A stretch of 64,000 nucleotides of DNA from CBDIBC01 sp965276635 (GTDB lineage: Bacteria > Actinomycetota > Acidimicrobiia > Acidimicrobiales > Palsa-688), in the NCBI GenBank assembly GCA_965276635.1, contig CBDIBC010000003.1:62001-126000 (forward strand), written 5' to 3'. The notes under the pieces are model-generated. The model did not search any database. It was not told the DNA's origin and was given only the letters and a program-made list of their open reading frames with translations. This document shows positions 54,818 through 64,000 of the stretch, piece by piece. How positions within the stretch are numbered: the stretch's first letter is position 1; every line of letters starts with the position of its first letter. Made by a program: the position numbers and the translations under genes.

Positions 54818-55660
54818 ATGAACGATGAATCGCGAACCGTTGTGGTTCCCAAGGAACGACACGCGCCAAGCCAATATGGGGTAGACGCAATTTTAGAATG
54901 TCGTTCTCTGTCGAAGTCGTTCGCGCCAAAAGCCAGCGATCGTGCTGTGATCGCCGATCTCTCGATCTCTGTGTCACGGGGAGCTTTCATGTCCATCGTT
55001 GGCCCCTCCGGTGTAGGTAAGACCACACTGCTGCGGTGCCTCGCAGGGTTAATGGCCCCTACGTCGGGGCAGGTGCGGGTTAATGGTAGGGTAATAACAG
55101 AACCACCCCCGGAGGCTGGAGTGGTGTTTCAGGACTACAGTAGGTCCTTGCTACCTTGGTTCCGGCTTCGGGAAAATGTTGCGTTACCCTTGAGAGCGAG
55201 GGGCGTCCCTGCGAAAAGCCGGCGAACTCGTGCTATGGATGCGCTTGTGGAGGTTGGCCTAGGAGGGTTCCACCACTATTACCCGTGGCAGGTTTCGGGA
55301 GGGATGCAGCAGCGAGCAGCGATCGCTCGGGCGCTCGTCGCTGCGCCTGAACTCTTATTGATGGATGAGCCGTTTGCGTCGGTTGATGCCCAGACTCGCC
55401 TTGACCTCGAAGATCTGATCCGTGCTCTTCATAAGAGAGAGGGTATGAGCATCGTCTTCGTTACGCACGATGTCGATGAAGCGGTCTATCTTTCGGACCG
55501 CGTCGCCGTGCTCTCCGGGTCCCCCGCAAGCACCAAGCAAGTGTTGGACATCGATCTTGGGCAAGAGCGGGACCAGATCCTTACGAGATCGCAACGCGAC
55601 TTTGTGACGTATCGGGCGACTCTGCTTGAAGCTATACGTACAGCGAAGAAGGATGTATGA
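54818..55660 (+). CDS. ABC importer ATPase, NitT/TauT (SsuB/TauB) type
   Basis: 280 residues. Walker A VGPSGVGKTTLL, Q-loop VFQDYSRSLLPWF, signature VSGGMQQR, Walker B LLLMDEPFASVD and switch His in FVTHDVDEAV. DYSR-LLPW is typical of the sulfonate/nitrate subgroup. An N-terminal extension of 25 residues is Ser/Lys-rich. ATG 54818 follows GGAGGG. It energises the two permeases downstream. Confidence 0.93.
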   Translation: MNDESRTVVVPKERHAPSQYGVDAILECRSLSKSFAPKASDRAVIADLSISVSRGAFMSIVGPSGVGKTTLLRCLAGLMAPTSGQVRVNGRVITEPPPEAGVVFQDYSRSLLPWFRLRENVALPLRARGVPAKSRRTRAMDALVEVGLGGFHHYYPWQVSGGMQQRAAIARALVAAPELLLMDEPFASVDAQTRLDLEDLIRALHKREGMSIVFVTHDVDEAVYLSDRVAVLSGSPASTKQVLDIDLGQERDQILTRSQRDFVTYRATLLEAIRTAKKDV

Positions 55661-55711
55661 CAATGCCGCTGCGATCAGCTAATCGCATGTTGGCACTAGG
55701 AGCAATGCACA

Positions 55712-55873
55712 ATGAGCATTAAGCCCTTTGTCAAAGTGGATCGTGGACACGCACGCTGGGATTCGGCAGAAAGCCTCGGCTCGTGTCTGAGCGGCCCCAA
55801 GGTTGATATCGGTGCTGTTAACGCCGTGACCTATTCAGCGGGACAGTCACGGGTGAGGGGCAGTCGGTGCTGA
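55712..55873 (+). CDS. Possible 53-residue protein before the first permease
   Basis: ATG has AGGAG nine bases upstream, and the stop (TGA 55871-55873) overlaps the permease GTG, which suggests coupling. The peptide is hydrophilic, has two Cys, and matches no known family. It may be the start of a gene lost by deletion. Confidence 0.35.
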   Translation: MSIKPFVKVDRGHARWDSAESLGSCLSGPKVDIGAVNAVTYSAGQSRVRGSRC

Positions 55874-56664
55874 CGTCCAGTCCGGATGAGCAGCGAGCAG
55901 CGCATAGGTATGGACTGATCTGGGCCCAGATGGCAGTGGGGGCGTCTCTTATTGGGGTGTGGGCCATCGTCTCGGCAACGGGGATGCTGTCGGGCGCAGT
56001 TTTGCCGGACCCCAGCCGGTTTGCGGATCGACTTGTCAGCCTCGCTGCCCTCGGCGCGACTTGGCATGCCATTTCGCAGACTATGGAGGCATGGATCATT
56101 GGCCTGGCGCTTGCATTCGTAATAGGAACCATCCTCGGAGTCCTGATCGGTATTAGTCCTTTTGCGTACCAAAGCTCTCGGCTCTTGGTTGACTTTCTGA
56201 GATCGGTCCCGGCGGTGGCGCTAATCCCGGTCGCTCTATTACTCTTCGGGACACGACTACAGATGCAGTTAGTTATAATAGTCTTTGCGGCGGTCTGGAT
56301 AGTTTTGGTCCAGGTCATGTCAGGGGTACTAGATGTTGACCCCGTCGCTACGGATGTTGCCCGCAGCTGTCGACTTAGCAAGATGCAACGTATTTGTCTC
56401 ATTATTGTTCCGAGCGTGGCGCCTTACGTCGGGACGGGGCTGCGGCTGGGCGCCTCAGTCGCCCTTTTTATGGCTCTCGGTGCGGAATTGCTCGGCGGCG
56501 CGCCGGGACTAGGAGCGAGTATTTTGGCCGTCCAGACAACCGGCGGCTACCTAGGCGATGCCTATGTATATGGGTTCTTGGCGGCTGTTCTCGCAGTTAT
56601 GGTGAACGTTGTGTTCCTGGGTGTTGAGCGATGGGTGCTGAAGTGGCATCCACGGTACCGGTAG
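55867..56664 (+). CDS. ABC importer permease 1, NitT/TauT type
   Basis: 265 residues with six membrane segments. The ATPase-contact loop is DVARSCRLSKMQRICLIIVPS followed by VAPYVGTGLRLGASVALFMAL, the EAA motif region of the BPD-transporter family. It pairs with the next gene's product rather than forming a homodimer, since the two are clearly different. GTG 55867 is the start. Confidence 0.9.
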   Translation: MLTSSPDEQRAAHRYGLIWAQMAVGASLIGVWAIVSATGMLSGAVLPDPSRFADRLVSLAALGATWHAISQTMEAWIIGLALAFVIGTILGVLIGISPFAYQSSRLLVDFLRSVPAVALIPVALLLFGTRLQMQLVIIVFAAVWIVLVQVMSGVLDVDPVATDVARSCRLSKMQRICLIIVPSVAPYVGTGLRLGASVALFMALGAELLGGAPGLGASILAVQTTGGYLGDAYVYGFLAAVLAVMVNVVFLGVERWVLKWHPRYR

Positions 56665-56684
56665 ATGGATGGAGGTAGTCTGCA

Positions 56685-57569
56685 ATGAGGTCACTGCACC
56701 GACCACTAGCCCTGGTACTAGGGGGGATATGGTTGCCGGTTGGCATACTGATTGTCTGGTGGTTCGCATCCTCCGGCTCGTCGTCCATCAGCAGTCCGCC
56801 GTTGGAGCGGATCCTCAGAACCTTTCGTCGCGATTGGTTGCCAGGGCCTAAGAGCCTAATAGGCTCGGATCTTGTACCTAGTCTTCAAAACCTGGCATTA
56901 GGGTTTGGCATTGCTGTCTGCGTGGGAATCGCGTTCGGTGTTTTGTTTGCGCAAACTCGGTCGATCTGGTCCGCTGTCCGACCCTCGGTAGAGCTAGCTC
57001 GCATCACACCAGCGGTAATATTTCTCCCCTTGGTAATTGCAGTATTTCGGCTCTCTTCTTGGGGAAAGGTCGCGCTAATCGCCTATGTAGCGACATGGCC
57101 TGTTCTGTGGAATACTATAGAGGGCATTCAGGGTATCGATCCCTTATTAGCCGAGGTGGCGGCAAGTCTTCACCTTCGACGGCGGGAGAAGTGGCTAACA
57201 GTTGTATTGCGCGCTGCCTCTCCCCAGATCATGACCGGCGTCCGAGTGGCGGCGGCGCTGGCCGTCACGATGGTGGTCGCAAGCGAGTACTATGCCGCCG
57301 ATCGCGGGGTAGGCCATTATATTCTGAATTCTCAGCAAGTCTTCAACTCGACGTCTACCTGGGCGGGCACCATTGTCCTGGGATTGATCGGCTACCTACT
57401 TAGTGTCGTGCTTCGGCTTATTGGGCGCAGAGTTGTGCTCACCTGGCACTTCGACATGCGGCGTTCGCAGGCGGGTCCGGCTACGAATGGTCGTCGCGAC
57501 CGACGGTCGTCCGCAATCGCGCCAGGTCCCCAGGTTGCCTTAGAACTCCGGCGGCCGGATGCGCCGTAA
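56685..57569 (+). CDS. ABC importer permease 2, NitT/TauT type
   Basis: 294 residues, six membrane segments. EVAASLHLRRREKWLTVVLRAASPQIMTGVRVAAALAVTM is the EAA loop. A 45-residue basic, Pro-rich C-terminal tail is unusual. GGAGG precedes ATG 56685, and only 20 bases separate it from the first permease. Two distinct permeases are known for THI5/pyrimidine-precursor and some aromatic acid importers. It ends the operon. Confidence 0.9.
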   Translation: MRSLHRPLALVLGGIWLPVGILIVWWFASSGSSSISSPPLERILRTFRRDWLPGPKSLIGSDLVPSLQNLALGFGIAVCVGIAFGVLFAQTRSIWSAVRPSVELARITPAVIFLPLVIAVFRLSSWGKVALIAYVATWPVLWNTIEGIQGIDPLLAEVAASLHLRRREKWLTVVLRAASPQIMTGVRVAAALAVTMVVASEYYAADRGVGHYILNSQQVFNSTSTWAGTIVLGLIGYLLSVVLRLIGRRVVLTWHFDMRRSQAGPATNGRRDRRSSAIAPGPQVALELRRPDAP

Positions 57570-58125
57570 AAGTGAAAGGGCGGCCAGCCTCGCGCCTGTT
57601 TTGCGTATCGTAGCATTCTTTCTAGGGAGCACGTTCTCTATTATCGCTAGAGGGGCCAGCTTCATGACGGTATGTAGGCATAGCGCTATGCGTGTTTCCG
57701 ATGGAGGCGCTAGGAGGTGCACAGAGTTGTGCAATGGTCCGGCGGCCGTGGATCCGCCTCGGCTCGGTTGTCACGATGGCAGGACCCCTGCCGATGCCGG
57801 CTGGGAGCCAGGCCACTCGTTCGACGCTTCCAGCGTTGCCTTCCTCTCAGTGCGAGACCTGTCAACCAGTGATGTCTTTGAAATAGAAAGGTGTTCGTAG
57901 GGACTCGAGTGTTTGGCGGATGTCCAGAATACCACGGGCGTGTCCGTGTAGATTCAGATGCCTAAGGGTGTCAGCGCTGCTGCCGGGGTCGGGTGGCGTG
58001 AAGCAAATGTATGTAGGTCGAGCTCGAAGCCCCTGCACGTAAGATGAACCGCAGGACAGGGCCGAATTCCTTTCGGTCGACCGGAATTGAGCAACTCATC
58101 TATGTGGACTGATCAAGGAGCCTCT
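57570..58125. other. Non-coding stretch between importer operon and amidohydrolase
   Basis: No frame in this stretch resembles a known protein, and base composition is mixed. The ribosome site AAGGAG of the amidohydrolase lies at its right end. A terminator for the operon and a promoter for the next gene should be here, but no convincing one was seen. Confidence 0.5.
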
Positions 58126-59070
58126 ATGCCTCGCACAGTTGATGTACACCATCACCTTCTTCCCGCCTTCTACAAGGACGCGACCAGGGAAGCCAGCGGG
58201 GTCACTCTCCCCTGGAGCGCTGAGGACACGATTGCGTTCTTGGATGATGCGCGCATCGACGTCGCCGTGACGTCGATCAGCTACCCGGGCGTGCACCTTG
58301 GCGACGATGTCGCCGCCCGGAATCTCGCTCGGCGCTGCAATGAGTTCGCTGCGGACCTAATCCGGTCATACCCGGGCCGCTTCGGTGCGTTTGCTGTCCT
58401 GCCGCTACCAGACGTTGACGGCGCGCTGGCTGAACTCTCATATGCCTTGGACGTCTTGGGACTAGACGGCGTCGTCGTGCACAGCAACGCTGGCGGGATC
58501 TACCTCGGCGACCATCGTTTCGATGTGGTGTTCGAAGAGTTACAACGGCGGGCGGCTGTCGTGTTCGTGCACCCGACCGCCTGCCCTGATCCGAGCGAGC
58601 ACAACCTGGGCCTGCCCGTCGGGCTCCTCGGCTTCGTGATCGACACCTCACGGGCCATAGCCAAATTGCTTTATAGCAACACGTTCGCCCGTACGCCTGA
58701 CGTGAAATATATTTTCGCGCATGCTGGCGGTACAATCCCTTATTTGGCCGGGCGGTTCGCTATCTTCGAAGAGACGAACAGGATTAGCGAGGACAGCGAT
58801 CGGGGATCCGCGGCCGACGCCTTCCGTCGGTTCTACTGGGACACGGCGCTGGCATGGAGCGATCCGGTCCTTGGCACGCTTCGCTCGGTCGTGGGGATCG
58901 ACAGAGTACTTTTTGGAACAGACTATCCCTACCTCCAAGGCGACCTTGCGGTCGAGTGTCGCCGGAGGCTGGAAGAGTCCCAGGAACTAAATACGAGCGA
59001 GGTTGGGGCGGTTCTTGGCGCAACCGCAACGAACCTGTTCCCCCGACTGGCTACACCCAACGAGCCGTAG
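58126..59070 (+). CDS. Amidohydrolase-family (ACMSD-like) metal enzyme
   Basis: 314 residues. Metal ligands His8 and His10 in VDVHHHLLP, His in VVFVHPTACPD, His in YIFAHAGGTIPYLAGR and Asp in RVLFGTDYPY are those of the ACMSD branch of amidohydrolases, which decarboxylate (aminocarboxymuconate semialdehyde, gamma-resorcylate) or hydrolyse ring products. ATG 58126 has AAGGAG upstream; the in-frame TTG at 58087 does not. It fits a ring-degradation pathway together with the FAH and VOC genes. Confidence 0.9.
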   Translation: MPRTVDVHHHLLPAFYKDATREASGVTLPWSAEDTIAFLDDARIDVAVTSISYPGVHLGDDVAARNLARRCNEFAADLIRSYPGRFGAFAVLPLPDVDGALAELSYALDVLGLDGVVVHSNAGGIYLGDHRFDVVFEELQRRAAVVFVHPTACPDPSEHNLGLPVGLLGFVIDTSRAIAKLLYSNTFARTPDVKYIFAHAGGTIPYLAGRFAIFEETNRISEDSDRGSAADAFRRFYWDTALAWSDPVLGTLRSVVGIDRVLFGTDYPYLQGDLAVECRRRLEESQELNTSEVGAVLGATATNLFPRLATPNEP

Positions 59071-59084
59071 CTTCCGGGTCGGAG

Positions 59085-59990
59085 CGCGCATGGTCGGGAT
59101 CGACCGGTACTCGGTACACTATGGTGCGGGTCCCTGCCGGTCAGCCCGCCGGGCGCGTAGTCGCAGACCGCTGCTTGGGCGCCGGGCATGTCGAAGCAGT
59201 CCTCTTAGGACTGCTCGGGACGCCGCCACCGACCGCCACGCGTCCCGGTTGCGTTTGGCGGCGATCGCGAAGTCGGCGCCCGCCGCCAGCGCGTCGTGGG
59301 CGACCTTGGCGTCGAAGTACCCGGCATCACAGCGCCCTCGGGGCCGGGCCAGATTCGCTGTCAGGTTGGCGACGGCCCGGGCGATCAGGCCCGGGGCGGC
59401 GGGACGGGAAGCATCGGCACCAGAACGGAGATCGCCCGCCAAGACCACGCCCGCCTCAGCCCACGTCGCCGGATGGGGCCGGCCGACCCGACGCCGCTCA
59501 TGATTCCACGCTACCGCTTGCTTGTGGCGCCCGTAGGTCTCGATGTCGGTGCCGTCCAAGTCGATGCTCGGCCGGCACACGCTCAGCTGCTCACCGCGCC
59601 GGGAGGGCATCGCCGCGAACCATCGGGCGATGAGGATCCCCATGGCCGCCTCGATCGCTGCGTGGCCTCGATCCCCGAGACGATGGGCGGCCAGAGCGAA
59701 CGTGGACGACGCGCCGGCGGGTCGGCCACCGCCCGCAGCGTCGACCCGGCCCGATTGGCCCGCGCGTGGTCCAAGTCGCTCATGAAATCGCCATCAACGA
59801 GCATCGACTCGGCCATCGACACCAACACCTCGCCGATGCCCAGCCACCTACGCCGCTTCAACCAGCCGACAGACTACCCGGACGCATCGGTCACCCCAGC
59901 ACCCGGTCCACCTCGGCCACCAACGACAGGCCCGCCCGGGCAGTCACGGACGGGTCGCCATCACCGATCACCACACGGCGCCTACACGCT
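59085..59990 (-). pseudogene. N-terminal half of an IS1380-family transposase
   Basis: AGLSLVAEVDRVLGVTDA, then EVLVSMAESMLVDGDFMSDL, then RPSIDLDGTDIETYGRHKQAV and DAGYFDAKVAHDALAAGADF, ending in QAAVCDYAPGG. At least three frame changes. It stops at the point where the other IS1380 relic (44466) is only beginning, so neither is complete. Confidence 0.75.
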
Positions 59991-60002
59991 CCGATCCTCA
60001 TC

Positions 60003-60089
60003 GGGACTGTCTCATAAACGGTGTAATTGGTTGTGCTCTATCGAGTGAACTCGGCTACTTCGCTTCTCTAATGAATACGTCCTGGAAAG
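60003..60089 (-). repeat. Solo end of an IS256-type element
   Basis: 87 bases that match, with many changes, the left end of the intact element starting at 60091 (GGGACTGTCTCATAAACGG and so on). It is the remnant of an older relative into which, or beside which, the present element inserted. Confidence 0.75.
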
Positions 60090-60090
60090 G

Positions 60091-61518
60091 GGGACTGTCT
60101 CATAAACGGTGTAACTGGTTCTTCTCTTACGAGTGAATCTCGGTTACTTCGTTCCGACTATCATACGGTCTGGGAAGGCGATTGTAAAGGCATTCAACGC
60201 TCCTTTCCATCGATTCGACCAGCGTTGACGGCCTCTTCCGGTCGGGTCGAGACTCATCACGGCCAAGTACACACACTTGAGAGCAGCCTGCTCGTTCGGG
60301 AAATGACCCCGAGCCTTGACCGCCTTCCTGATCCTGGCGTTCACGCTCTCTATCGCGTTCGTGGTGTAAATCACCTGCCGCACTTCGGGGTCGAACGACA
60401 AGAACGGGACGAACTCGGCCCAGGCCGACTCCCACAGCTTGACGATGGCCGGATACTTCGCCTCCCATCGCCCGGCGAAGTCAGCCAGGCGCTCCAGGGC
60501 AGCCGCCTCGGTCACGGCGGTGTAGATGGGCTTGAGGTCCTTGGCCAGCTCGGGCCAGTCCCGGCGGCTGGCGTAGCGGAAGCTGTTGCGGATCAGATGC
60601 ACGACGCAGGCCTGCACGATGGTCTTCGGCCACACCGAGGCCACCGCGTCGGGCAGCCCGGTCAGGCCGTCACAGACCAGGATGCACACGTCCTTGGTGC
60701 CCCGGTTCTTGATCTCGGTCAGCACGTGAGCCCAGTACTTGGCCCCCTCCCCGCCCTCGCCGGCCCACAAACCCAAGATGTCGCGCTCGCCGTCGACGGT
60801 GACCCCGATGGCCACATAGATCGGCCGGTTCGCCACCTGACCCTCACGAATCTTGACGTGGATGGCATCGACGAACATGACCGGGTAGACGGCGTCGAGG
60901 GGCCGGTTCTGCCACTCGACCATGGTCTCGAGCACCCCGTCGGTGATGCGCGTCACCGTTTCCTTGGACACCCTGGCCCCATAGATCTCCTCCAGATGGG
61001 CGGAGATCTCACCATGGGTCAGACCCTTGGCCGACAACGACAGCACCAGCTGGTCCACCCCGCCCAAGCGACGCTTACGCTTGGGCACCATCACCGGCTG
61101 GAACGACCCGTCCCCGTCGCAGGGCACGTCGATACTGACCGGGCCGATATCAGTGATCACCCTCTTGGTGCGGGTGCCGTTGCGGCTGTTACCCGAGTGA
61201 TGCCCAGCTGGGTCGTAGGGCTCGTAGCCGACGTGCTCGGTCATCTCGCCCTCAAGCGCCGCCTCGAGTACACGCTTGGTCAAGTCCGCCAGCAGCCCAC
61301 CCGGACCGACCAACCTCATGGCGTCGCCGTCAGCCCGGGCCAACAGCTCGGCCGCCAACTCCTCCGTGCCGATCTTCGCGGCCAGCGCCGAACCGGGCGA
61401 AAGCTCCATCACCACGGTCGAGTCGACCACGTCAATAACGTCTGTCACTGTCTCTCCTTCCGCCAGGCTGGGCCCGGCTACTGTAGGTGGACAGTTACAC
61501 CGTTGTAGTTACAGACCC
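60091..61518 (-). mobile_element. Complete IS256-family insertion sequence
   Basis: 1428 bases bounded by imperfect 27-base terminal inverted repeats (60091-60117 and 61492-61518), 21 of 27 matching, with AACGGTGTAACTG shared exactly. It encodes one intact transposase. No target-site duplication could be seen in the flanks. Confidence 0.87.
60144..61448 (-). CDS. IS256-family (Mutator-type) transposase, intact
   Basis: 434 residues uninterrupted. DDE residues are in YPVMFVDAIHVKIREG, CILVCDGLTGLPDAV and TTNAIESVNARIRKA. It is distinct from the two 1374-base IS256 copies upstream (different start and length). Together with the ISAzo13 element it is a candidate for current mobility. Confidence 0.93.
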   Translation of the reverse strand: MTDVIDVVDSTVVMELSPGSALAAKIGTEELAAELLARADGDAMRLVGPGGLLADLTKRVLEAALEGEMTEHVGYEPYDPAGHHSGNSRNGTRTKRVITDIGPVSIDVPCDGDGSFQPVMVPKRKRRLGGVDQLVLSLSAKGLTHGEISAHLEEIYGARVSKETVTRITDGVLETMVEWQNRPLDAVYPVMFVDAIHVKIREGQVANRPIYVAIGVTVDGERDILGLWAGEGGEGAKYWAHVLTEIKNRGTKDVCILVCDGLTGLPDAVASVWPKTIVQACVVHLIRNSFRYASRRDWPELAKDLKPIYTAVTEAAALERLADFAGRWEAKYPAIVKLWESAWAEFVPFLSFDPEVRQVIYTTNAIESVNARIRKAVKARGHFPNEQAALKCVYLAVMSLDPTGRGRQRWSNRWKGALNAFTIAFPDRMIVGTK

Positions 61519-61605
61519 GTCTTTGGCACCAACCCGCAGGGAGCGCAGCGACGGGAGGGGCGGTAGGGCAACTGGAGCCGACCGCAGGTCGGCGCAGGGC
61601 GGCAG

Positions 61606-62843
61606 TCATGGCCGGCCGGGCAGGGCGGGGCAGTAGCCGCCTCGGTCGAGGAGGGCCAGGGCGACGAGCGCTTCGGGTGAGCGGAACCCGAAGGCCATGC
61701 GGGTCAGGAGACGGATCTTGGTGCTCGTGCTCTCGACGAGCGCGTTCGACAGGTTGTGGACCAACGCGGCTTCGATGCCGGCCAGGTTCTTGCGGATCCG
61801 CCGGCCCAGCTCGACGAAGGCGTCGATGCAACAGCGGGCGGCCCAGCCCAGCCAGGCGTCGAGCCTGACCAGCGCCCGGACACCTTTAGCGGCGAAGACG
61901 GCCCGGAGTTGTTCTTTCAGCAGGTACGCCCGATACAGCCGGTTGTTGGTGACGGCGATCCACGCCAGCTTCGCCTGCTGGCGGCCGGTGAGATCCTCGG
62001 GGTTCTTCCACAGCGCATACCGGCAGCCCTTCAGGTCCGCGGCGTGGGTGCGCATGCCGGCTCGGCGAGCGTCGTTCCAGACCTCACGGCGGACAGCGTC
62101 GAGGGCGGCGGTGGCCCACGCACGATGTGATAGGCGTCCAGGCAGAGCGTGGCTCCGGGCAGCGCTCGGCCACCATCTCGCCGATCCACTCCATCGCATC
62201 GGCGGACACCAGCCGGATCTGGTTGCAGCGCTCGGGGCCCAACTGATCGAAGAAGCCGGCCAGGGTGGCCTTGTCGTGGCCGGGGGCGGCCCACACCAGT
62301 CTGCCGCTGACATGATCGACCACCACCAGCAGATAGCGGTGGCCGCGCTTGTAGGAGATCTCGTCGATCCCGATCCGGGTCAGGCCGTCGAAGGGATCAT
62401 GAGCGGCGCGGGCGTCAGCGACCACCCGAGCGACAATCGAGCCCACCGTCCGCCAGGTGACCCGCATCAGCTCGCTGATGGCAGTCTTGGAGGTGTGCGT
62501 GGCCAGCCACGCCACCTGATCATCGAAGGCGTAGGTGTGCCCGGCGCCGTGGCGGCCCCACGGCAGGCCGATCACGGTCGGACCGTGCTCGGCGCAGTTC
62601 ACACTGGAGCCTCGGCCTCCAGCTGACACGGAACCTCGCCCACATCCAGCGCCCGCCATCTCCGCCGCCCCTCACCCCGGTCATACCAGACCGCTCGCTT
62701 CCGCACCGCCCGCAGCGGCCCTTGCCCAGCCGGCGGGGCCGAACCGACACGATCACCGACCCCGCATCGTCGTCGAAGACCACCGCCTCGATGACCGTTC
62801 GCGCCAAGCCCAGCACCCGTTGCCATACCCTCGCGTTCCGCAC
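61606..62843 (-). pseudogene. ISL3-family transposase broken by frameshifts
   Basis: N-terminal zinc-finger part CGRCGSERSGMT, then YAFDDQVAWLATHTSKTAIS and IGIDEISYKRGHRYLLVVVDH, then after further shifts AVRREVWNDARRAG, CRYALWKNPEDLTGRQQAKL and LLTRMAFGFRSPEALVALAL. All blocks of the family are present, with frame changes near 62100 and 62600. Probably inactive. Confidence 0.8.
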
Positions 62844-63649
62844 CCCGTTCGCCCTCCTGTCTCAGACGCTGTCAGAAGCCCTGAAACCTAAAAAGCGAGC
62901 GGGGTGCACCCGCGGACCCGCCTAGTCAGTCACCACGGATACGGCAGAAGAGCCATCTTTGTTCTCTGCCTCCAGCGCCTCCACCTGGGCGACCAGCCCG
63001 ACAACCAGGTTCACCACCTCGAGGCGACCCAGCGCTTCGGGCCTCAACGGCGAAGTCGGAACGGGATCGACAGGAATAGCAGAACCTCACCGAGCGGCTC
63101 CGCCCGCTCCCCCATACCGCGACTAACTAAACTACACCAACCGGCGCCTCAGATGGTGGAGCTGGTGAATGGTTACCTATTCATCCAGCGTGTCGCTCAA
63201 CAGCAAGCCCGCGGGGCTTGCCTGACCCGAGCGGTCCACGGGCGCCTCGGGATCATTACACCCATCCTCTCAGCACGTGAATGGCTGATAATTCGATCAT
63301 CTGGTTCACATTCGCAGCGTCGCCAGATACACTGATCTCAGTGAACAAGCTCCGGCGAGACCGGCCATACCTGCGGGGGGACTATGAAAGGTGCGGACCG
63401 TGCGGTGGTGTACGCCGAGCGAGTCGTCGAACCTCGGGACAGAACCACGTGGGACGCCGCCGGCCACTCGCAACGGCCCGAGCCAACTTCCGGGGCCCCG
63501 GCTTGTATCAACGCCCCCCTGGCTGTGGACAGCTTGGTCGAGGGCGGCGAAACCGCCGCAGACCAGCAGAAACGCGGCCTGTCAAGCCGGATTTTTAGCA
63601 AAGCCGTACCGACCGATAGGTGCGGCTTCATTACAGGAAAGAGCGGCTT
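62844..63649. other. Mosaic of unassigned sequence
   Basis: No complete gene. On the reverse strand at about 62950-63050 a frame reads LEVVNLVVGLVAQVEALEAE, which resembles the coiled start of IS66-type transposases, a weak match. The rest shows no recognisable coding. Confidence 0.35.
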
Positions 63650-64000
63650 GTGCAACCTATTGATAGTGACGTCCGAATTATCGATGCCGATACGCATATC
63701 GAGGAGCCAGCTGATTTGTGGGTCGACCGGCTCCCCGCACGCTGCACGGATCGGAGGCCCTCGGTGCACTGGGACGAGGCTACTGCCTGCGAATGGTGGT
63801 ATCTAGACGGCAAGCGGATTCGCCCTCATATCTCTACCCACGCCGGGTGGACCGAACATCCGCCCGACTTTCGCCAACGTGGGCAGATATTGACCCGTCT
63901 ACGTACAACGTGCCGGATCGATTGCGGCGTATGGATGACTACGGCATTTATGCGCAAGTCCTCTTCCCAAATCTTGCGATGTTCGCCGGGGCGAGCCTTA
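63650..64000 (+). pseudogene. Start of an amidohydrolase (ACMSD/Amidohydro_2 type), frameshifted, cut by window end
   Basis: GTG 63650 behind AGGAAAG. The frame reads IIDADTHIEEPADLWVDRLP with the metal-binding Asp-x-His, then YLDGKRI. Near 63877 the frame must change by one base to continue as DPSTYNVPDRLRRMDDYGIY and AQVLFPNLAMFAGASL, a typical second block. One base is missing, or the gene is dead. It is a second amidohydrolase, unlike the one at 58126 in detail. Confidence 0.72.

Noticed and set aside
57559..57900. Open frame of 113 codons after the importer operon
   Set aside because: No recognisable motif, no ribosome site and several competing frames of similar length; left as non-coding.

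Overview
The window comes from a GC-rich actinobacterium. Third codon positions are overwhelmingly G or C through the first 37 kb, GTG and TTG starts with 4-bp stop/start overlaps are common, and the families present (HemD fused to a winged helix, DUF2630, DUF5522, HrdB-type sigma factor, a secreted protein with the GGIFTF repeat common in Acidimicrobiia) fit Actinomycetota, perhaps Acidimicrobiia. The exact taxon cannot be fixed from sequence reading alone.

1-37 kb is core-like chromosome. It holds a frameshifted nucleotidyltransferase, a relic of an acyl-CoA dehydrogenase, a VapBC-type pair and a SnoaL-like protein. A nitrate assimilation cluster follows: regulator HemD-wHTH, transporter NarK, nitrite reductase NirB, and a nitrate reductase carrying a NirD domain at its N-terminus. 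Next come an acyl-CoA synthetase, a secreted repeat protein, an enoyl-CoA hydratase, an L-2-hydroxyglutarate oxidase with a triplicated 30-bp segment, and a zinc-type uptake operon (zur-znuA-znuC-two permeases) with two matching operator-like palindromes. A run of touching genes then encodes glycerol kinase, glycerol-3-phosphate dehydrogenase, an acetolactate synthase-like enzyme, beta-phosphoglucomutase and a GH65 phosphorylase. After gabD there is a two-gene encapsulin iron compartment, a housekeeping-type sigma factor, gltX, tRNA-Gln, bioY and tRNA-Glu.

37-64 kb, directly after tRNA-Glu, looks like an acquired and heavily rearranged island. It starts with a possible integrase relic, has lower GC in many genes, and contains at least eight insertion sequences or remnants (ISKra4, IS256-like x3, ISAzo13, IS1380 x2, IS3, ISL3 and an NF041680-like transposase), several nested in one another. 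Between them lies catabolic cargo: a fumarylacetoacetase-family protein, a two-domain VOC (extradiol dioxygenase-like) protein, a NitT/TauT-type ABC importer with two different permeases, two alpha/beta hydrolases, a phytanoyl-CoA dioxygenase-like oxygenase and two ACMSD-like amidohydrolases. The FAH-VOC-importer block exists twice: an essentially complete copy at 51.7-57.6 kb and a decayed, deletion-fused copy at 45.4-47.2 kb. A promoter plus leader of about 160 bp occurs three times around these blocks, each time followed by a truncated reading frame.

The most interesting targets are this uncharacterised catabolic/import locus with its duplicated promoters, and the NirD-nitrate reductase fusion.
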